A stretch of DNA of 64,000 nt from Buddleja alternifolia (Eukaryota > Streptophyta > Magnoliopsida > Lamiales > Scrophulariaceae). Below, in pieces: positions 58,901-64,000 of the stretch; position 1 is the first letter of the stretch, and every line of letters starts with the position of its first letter. The translations under genes were made by a program, and so were the position numbers. The DNA lies in contig CM033392.1 of the NCBI GenBank assembly GCA_019426215.1, positions 38,550,980 through 38,614,979 on the forward strand. Reading direction: 5' to 3'. The notes beneath the pieces are model-generated. The model saw only the letters and a program-made list of their open reading frames with translations. It had not been told where the DNA came from and searched no databases.

Positions 58901-59511
58901 GTGTATAAATAGCTGAATGCTCTTTGCCTAACTACAAGGAATGGTTGAATGCTCTTTACCTAACTACAAGGAATGGTTGAATGCTCTTTACCTAACTACA
59001 ATGTGGCACGTTTGAAAGCAAGCATGCTGGAATTTTATTAGTTTGCCACCTATTGGTCTCCTTCTCATTATTTGTGCATGGGAGAATATATATATATATA
59101 TATGTATATATATAGGTATGCGTGTGTTTACATGTGTTTATATTTATATATGTAGATATGGATATGTTAAAATATTCACAACATATAATGATGAAGGTGA
59201 AATTATACATAAAATGATATGATGCATCAACTATTCAACAATGATGTGTAAAAGCTACTAGCCTATTTAACATATAGTTCGAGCGTAAGATTCGTTATAT
59301 GGCGGGAGAATAAAATATTGTGTGGAGCCCGAAACATAAATAATGGAAGAAATTACAAAAATCTAATTAACGGTAATTATAATTCTTACATTCGTCTCTA
59401 CGGAATAAGGAGCTGAGAATAGAGAGTGTTACAACTCCCATGTATTGATATCTGCTTGAGCGTTCGAATAATATGAAAGGGACCACAAGGCTCGAAAATA
59501 GGGGTATCACA
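55904..59511 (-). repeat. 5' LTR of E
   Basis: 3608 bases, partner of 48611-52215. Same GC-rich block (about 56565-56930), tandem repeat and microsatellite; the microsatellites are the main length differences. Confidence 0.93.
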
Positions 59512-59662
59512 CCTACCACCTCGCTTCAATGGGTAAGTCAGATTTACTCGTTAATGCATGTTTGAGATTCAATTATGCGAATTAGAGTACACTTTTGGGT
59601 TTTTAAATTAAATTTTTGAAATCCTTCCGCTGAGTTTATGTGTTTTTACGAGAAACCCAATA
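59512..59662 (+). repeat. 3' LTR remnant of C, part 2
   Basis: After the CCTAC duplication the sequence matches 42150-42280 of the 5' LTR (GATTTACTCGTTAAT and onwards) and ends CCCAATA before GTTAT. Confidence 0.88.
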
Positions 59663-59910
59663 GTTATAACAAGCATACACAATGGTAAAAGAACACTTAC
59701 AACCAAGGATGTTGAAAAACATCCTTAAACTTCCAATGCATCCTCCTATAGCTTCTCCTCGTCTCGAGTAAAATAAGCATCTCCAAACATGGGTTCCAAA
59801 TGTGCATCATATCTAAACTTCAACTTGACTAATCATCATGCATAAGAAACATACATGCCAAAAGTGCATGCATCACAAGCAAACAACATAAAAACACAAA
59901 AACAACCTAA
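59663..59910 (-). other. 3' non-coding region of D, second part
   Basis: Resumes D after C. Aligns with 23712-23960 of F (AAAGAACACTTACAACCAAG, CCAAATGTGCATCATATCTA). Confidence 0.8.
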
Positions 59911-61247
59911 CTAAAAACTAAAGGGAAAATCAAAAAGGAAAAGAAAAACGAAAAAGAAAGAAAAGAAAAGAAAAACTAAAAAGGTAGGATACAAAGCAAT
60001 CAAGACCCACCCCCATCGGGGCGGATGTGGGATCCTCATCAGCATCGGTGTTGTCATCATCACTCTCCTCAACAATGGGCAAATGGTGGAAGGCGGGAAT
60101 CGGTGGATACAAGAAATAAGGCCTCCCGGACGAACAATCCATGGCAAGGGCCAAATCCCTTGATAATGGACCATCATCCTCATGTTCGCCATTATAATGG
60201 ATTGTGTCACCCTAATTCTCTTTTGTTCTTTCCTCATCGCTTTAAGATCATGTGCGATAGTAGAAAGGGAGATAGGTGTGGAGGTCCTCTTCGAACTCTC
60301 GCCCCTCTCGCGGGTGAATCTAGGCATCGGGGCCTTATCTTGCTTATCTTCCCAAAAAGCGATATCCACTCCCGATCATCGAATCCCTCATTACTTTCCC
60401 TCCTCACTCCTTGCTCAAGGCATAGTGTGGTAATCAAAGATAGGAATATCAATGGGATCTTCTTGGTAAGGCATGGATTAGCCATCTCACTCCCCATCCT
60501 CCTTACTTGAACCAACAAAGTATCAAAGTTGAGTTGAGCCCAATCTACCCTCTTCAAAGTCATAATGCAATAAATAAGAAGGGCTCTCTCCTTGTTAACC
60601 GAAGACCGGTTACTAGTAGGCAAAATACAACACCTAATGAACTCGAACCAAAAGAACCCCTCCGGTTTCAAATCCCTCGGTAGTATCTCTCTTTTGTTAT
60701 GACAAAACGTTGCTCCTTCTTTTGAAATTTCTTTTAAGACCATCTCCCGATCCAAGGTATTAGACTCTTGCTCTACCAATGTCTTATAGGCACACTTACA
60801 AGGCATAGGAAGGTTCATATATTCATTCATCTTTGCTTTCGAAAAATCCACTTCCTTATCTCTCACCATCACCTTGTATACCCTGTTTTGCAAATTTTCT
60901 CTTGAATCCGTGCTTGCACTACTAGCATATAATTCCTTTACCCAAGCACGTATTATCATCCTCGGAGTAGTAGCAAAGTATGATAAGAATAACTGTTGCC
61001 TTGTGGCAAGCACGAACATCTTCTTTACTCCTATAGATCTTTCTTCGTGAAGCTCAAATCCATCAAGTCTCTTGCAAAATTGTTTGATAGTATCCTCTTT
61101 CCTTGGAGTGTTTGCCTCTTGTTTAACACCTTTTCCTTTGTTCACTCCCGAACTCTCCCCTTGACATAAATTTTCGGATCTTAATCTTGCCATTGAAGAA
61201 ACACTATGCCAACTTTTCCCCCAAACTCGTCCACTACAACCGCTCAT
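59911..61247 (-). pseudogene. Envelope-position ORF of D
   Basis: A frame of 337 codons from 61247; the ATG 18 codons later (MARLRSENLCQGESSGVNKG) may be the real start. Basic N-terminus, then a domain with QQLFLSYFATTPRMIIRAWV, FFWFEFIRCCILP and SSVNKERALLIYCIMTLKRV. The frame shifts near 60365; the next frame (from 60369) gives the helical AHDLKAMRKEQKRIRV, and a third (from 60154) an acidic tail (EESDDDNTDADEDPTSAP). The same order is seen in A: basic N-terminus, domain, helix, acidic tail. It belongs to the putative plant transposon protein family. No signal peptide is visible, so there is no support for a true envelope glycoprotein. Confidence 0.8.
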
Positions 61248-62304
61248 CGGCTCAACTCAATCACCACACCACAATAGCAAATACCAATACCACAATACAC
61301 AATATCACCAGAAAAAGCCCCACACGGCTATCACAAGTATTGAATCAAGAAAGGATTAAGCCAATCACTTACAGTGTTGTAACGCAAAAATAGAGCTCAA
61401 GTCCAGCGACCGATGTTCGAAAGTTAGATGGGTTCATGTTCGGGCGTGGGTCACGCAACCACTATTCACTGCTTCTTCTTCTTCTCTTCTTTTGTCGTGC
61501 TGAATAATAAACCATTTGAGTTATAGCTGCTGTGAAATCGATTTCTGTGTGAGATTATGCAATGGGTTTGTATTAGGTATGAGAATTTATGGTTTGTGAT
61601 AGATGGGTTTATATAGAGAAATTCCTTTTGTGAAAAGAATTTTATAAGGAATATGTATTGATAATGATGGAAGGTTTTGATGTTGTGGAAGGGTTTTATG
61701 GATGGGTTATGATTCAGAGTTTGGTTTTGGAAGGTAAGATATATTTGGCATGAGCATCTTGGGGAAGAGGGTGTTTTGAATGGTATAGGCTTTTAAATCA
61801 GTACGTTACGCTTTCTCAGCTTTTTCCTTCTTTTCTGATGGGATCCATGCTCAAACGTGGAAACATGGCATGTTGTTGACATGAATAAGATTTCTCGCAA
61901 AACCCCACATTCGAGCGTTCTGCTCCTAACGTTCAGACGTCCCATGCTACATGTTTGAACGTTTGACTCCTCACGTTCAGGCGTGCTGTCTGAAGATTTC
62001 TTCCAAATTCTACCTCTTTTCTGCACGAAAACAAAACAAAGCTAAAAAAAGACAAAATAAATAAATAAAAAAACAGCTCGGGTTGCCTCCCGAGAAGCGT
62101 TTCTTTAAAGTCATTAGCTTCAGAGTCTGCCTAAGTCGCCGGATCATGGAGTGGGCTAGAATCCTTATTCAATCTACCATCAATTTGTTCATCATGTTGC
62201 AATTTCATGGATATAGTGACAACCACTTGGTCCATCGTATCGAGGTTTCCAACCTAGTCACCACTCGTATCTTCTTCACTTACTTGATTGCTTAGGTCAA
62301 CAGA
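61248..62304 (-). other. Spacer of D with palindromic words
   Basis: No pol motif in any frame. It holds AACGTTCGAACGTT-type words at 61412-61425, 61435-61448, 61907-61920, 61928-61940, 61951-61963 and 61972-61985, and the hairpin 62077-62094. Part next to the protease (62100-62304) may once have been translated (SVDLSNQVSEEDTSGD in frame after a stop). Confidence 0.7.
62077..62094 (-). other. CTCGGG hairpin of D
   Basis: Element-sense arms CUCGGG and CCCGAG, loop AGGCAA: the same loop as in F, and one compensatory pair change relative to A and F. Confidence 0.75.
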
Positions 62305-62808
62305 CTAATGTTCTTGCAAAACTTCATCCTTAAATGGATCAAAAGCATCTAGTATAGAACAAGTATTCTCAGGAAATCGATGCTTAAAACTTCTATAAGC
62401 ATTCAAAGTTACCTTCTTATCCCCTATATTCAATGTAAGCTTACCATGCGCCAGGTCCAGTGTGGCTTTACCTATGGCTAGGAATGGTCTTCCTAGGATC
62501 AGTGGGACATTAGAATATTCCTCCATTTCAAGAACCACAAAGTCGAATGGAAAGTAAAACTTGTGAACTTTAACTATGACATCTTCGATCACCCCAATAG
62601 GATTCTTGACAGATTTATTTGTGAGTTGTAACCGTATAGTAGTGGTTTTTGTCCCTCCAAGGCCCAACTTCTGAAAGAGTGCATAAGGCATCAAGTTGAT
62701 CCCAGCCCCAAAATTACAAAGAACTCTGTTGAATCTTATATCCCTAATAGTGCATGGAATGGATAGACTACCCAGATCCTTGCATATCTTTGGTATGTTG
62801 TTCATCAC
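62305..62808 (-). pseudogene. Protease of D, catalytic Asp lost
   Basis: A 167-codon frame with the Athila-type protease: LGSLSIPCTIRDIRFNRVLC, PYALFQKLGLGGTKTTTIRL and PLILGRPFLA. Where A and F have CDSGAS or CDTGAS, D has CNFGAG, so the catalytic Asp is Asn and the protease should be dead. Confidence 0.87.
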
Positions 62809-64000
62809 AGCCGCTGAACATGGTTAGGCAGACAATACCCACTTCTATTTATTTGACAGAATTTCCTTAAATTCGCGAAGTTTGGCATTTGCAAAATCGC
62901 ATTTACAACAAGAATGTTAATGCGCACTTCTCTCAAACTCTCAAGAATGTGAAGAAAACTCTTATCCTGTTCATGTTTTTTAATCTTCTGAGCTAAGGTA
63001 AAAGGAAAACGTACTTCAACAGGGGGAGGGGAATCAGTAACAGTAGATTTAAAACTTGGATTCACTACCTTGGACATTTTAAAGTTAGGGGGCTCTACGT
63101 TCAGACGTTGAGGATGCAACGTTCATACGTTGAGGATGCAACGTTCGAACGTTAACTCCTTCACATTCGGATGTCTGAAGTGGGACATCCACTGTCTCTG
63201 GAATATCATAGGATGTTCGAACGTTACACGATTCACGTTCTGGAGTGTTGTAAGCGTTCTTCACTTCCTTCCCACTTCTGAGCGTTACTGCGAAGCACTG
63301 CTCCTTCGGGGTTTTCTCAGTATCACTCGGTAATGCACCCTTGTTTTTCCCTAAAAGGCTATTCGAAAGTTGTCCTATGTGATGTTGCATCTCCTTCATT
63401 CCCGTAACGACATCTTTTAGCATCAAGTGGAGTTTTGTAAAAGATTCATCCGACTTGCTAATGTGTGCATCGAGCCTATCATCAATATTCATGGGCCTTC
63501 CTTGACCTTACTGCTGAAATTGCACTTGTTGTTGGTTATTGTTGGAATGAAACGGTGGTGGAGGTGCTTAGTATGCTCCAAGATTTCCATATGCGGGATT
63601 ATTTGGCTTTCGAGGGAAATTCTCGGCTCCTCCAAAAATAGCTTGAGATCTGTGCTGATTCACATAGTTGACCTCTGTAGTGGTCTCTAGGTCAACTACT
63701 TCTCCAACTTGTTTAATTGTTGCCACCTTCTTTGATGCAGGTGTGATCTCATCTTCTTCTTTAGGGTATAACTCATCCTCTCGAGCTAATTGCTATATCT
63801 TCTCCCAGACAGATTTATTATCAAGACCCAATAAGTCGCCCTCGGCTCCAGCATTGAGTTGATGTCTAATCCTAGACCTTACTCCAATGTAAATGTGTAG
63901 TACCAATTCATCTTGAGTAAAATTGTGGTCCGGACACTTCTTAATCATTCCTTTATACCTATCCCACCCATTTGCTAACGACTCAGTCTTTCTTCACCTA
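62809..64000 (-). pseudogene. gag of D, C-terminal part
   Basis: Runs off the window edge. From the edge: KCPDHNF, VRSRIRHQLNAGAEGDLLGL and LAREDELYP, matching F, with stops near 63795, 63568 and 63508; then 63085-63492 (MNIDDRLDAHISKSDESFTK) and 62805-63119. The linker encodes repeated N-V-R-T peptides because it contains the words TACGTTCAGACGTT (63096), AACGTTCATACGTT (63118), AACGTTCGAACGTT (63140), CACATTCGGATGT (63162), GATGTTCGAACGTT (63212) and CACGTTCTGGAGTG (63234). Confidence 0.85.

Larger units (their letters stand above)
48611..59511 (-). mobile_element. Element E: LARD-type element with 3.6-kb LTRs
   Basis: 10.9 kb, flanked by CCTAC (48606-48610 and 59512-59516). LTRs 48611-52215 and 55904-59511 run TGTCACGCCCC to GGGGTATCACA in plus orientation. 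The reversed PBS at 55889-55900 and PPT at 52216-52227 fix the minus orientation. The 3.7-kb interior has no retroviral domain except a possible end of pol next to the PPT. LTR length and this end recall Tekay/Del chromoviruses. By eye LTR identity is about 98-99%. Confidence 0.92.
41713..59662 (+). mobile_element. Copia element C, interrupted by E
   Basis: Plus-strand Ty1/copia element with TSD GTTAT (41708-41712 and 59663-59667). The left end is TGTTAGGATT; the right end reads CCCAATA, mutated from CCCAACA. The order is 5' LTR, PBS, 2.1-kb leader, gag, protease, integrase, reverse transcriptase, RNase H, remnant 3' LTR. All frames are broken. The two LTRs carry different deletions and share only about 0.2 kb. 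E sits in the 3' LTR. Related to B. Confidence 0.92.
39928..64000 (-). mobile_element. Element D: Athila-like, pol-less, interrupted by C
   Basis: Minus-strand element running off the right window edge. In the window: end of gag and protease (62305-64000), spacer with palindromic words and a hairpin, envelope-position ORF (59911-61247), 3' non-coding region (59668-59910 and 40414-41712), PPT and a remnant of the 3' LTR (to 40399). Copia element C splits the non-coding region at a GTTAT duplication. As in A, no pol lies between protease and the envelope-position ORF. It is a distinct subfamily from A and F: LTR, PPT, spacer and palindromic word all differ. Confidence 0.85.

Noticed and set aside
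58992..59210. 72-codon frame
   Set aside because: Produced by the TA/TG microsatellite in the LTR of E.
60025..60510. 161-codon plus-strand frame
   Set aside because: Antisense to the envelope-position ORF of D; composition follows from the opposite strand.

Overview
This is repeat-rich plant nuclear DNA, most likely from a eudicot; I cannot name the species. I recognise no host gene, rRNA or tRNA gene. Almost every base belongs to nested LTR retrotransposons. Evidence for a plant: Ty1/copia elements primed by initiator tRNA-Met (PBS TGGTATCAGAGC), a Sirevirus with an envelope-position ORF, and Athila-like Ty3 elements primed by tRNA-Asp (PBS TGGCGCCGTTGCCGGGGA).

Stack 1 (223-36704): element A (Athila-like, minus strand) carries a solo copia LTR (G, 960-2599, TSD ATCAT) in its 3' LTR. 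Copia element B (5264-31397, minus, TSD CTTCT) interrupts A's envelope-position ORF. The leader of B is interrupted by Sirevirus S (11521-29262, plus). The envelope-position ORF of S is interrupted by F (20470-28434, minus, TSD GGAGT). F is young, with near-identical LTRs and an intact 760-codon gag-protease frame but no reverse transcriptase, RNase H or integrase.

Middle (36705-39927): an unassigned AT-rich stretch, then two copia LTR fragments lying head to head in opposite orientations (H minus, I plus).

Stack 2 (39928 to the window end): element D (Athila-like, minus) is interrupted by copia element C (41713-59662, plus, TSD GTTAT). The 3' LTR of C is interrupted by E (48611-59511, minus, TSD CCTAC), a 10.9-kb element with 3.6-kb LTRs and an essentially non-coding interior, that is a LARD-type non-autonomous element.

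The most interesting material is in the Athila-like family A, D and F. (1) A and D have gag-protease and an envelope-position ORF but no pol between them; F has gag-protease only. The gag-protease frames of A and F end on the same residues, so the missing pol looks ancestral. (2) Their non-coding RNA keeps three small hairpins whose arms differ between family members by compensatory base-pair changes. (3) Each carries clusters of its own near-palindromic 14-mer (AACGTTCGAACGTT in D, GGCGCCTAGGCGCC in A and F) at equivalent places in the element. Both words fit RRCGYYYRRRCGYY and differ only by transitions. (4) Sirevirus S carries a related-looking envelope-position domain and is itself peppered with the heptamer AGCGYCY, which also fits the half-site RRCGYYY.

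All coordinates, alignments and counts were made by eye. Element boundaries backed by TSDs should be exact; boundaries of truncated copies are approximate.
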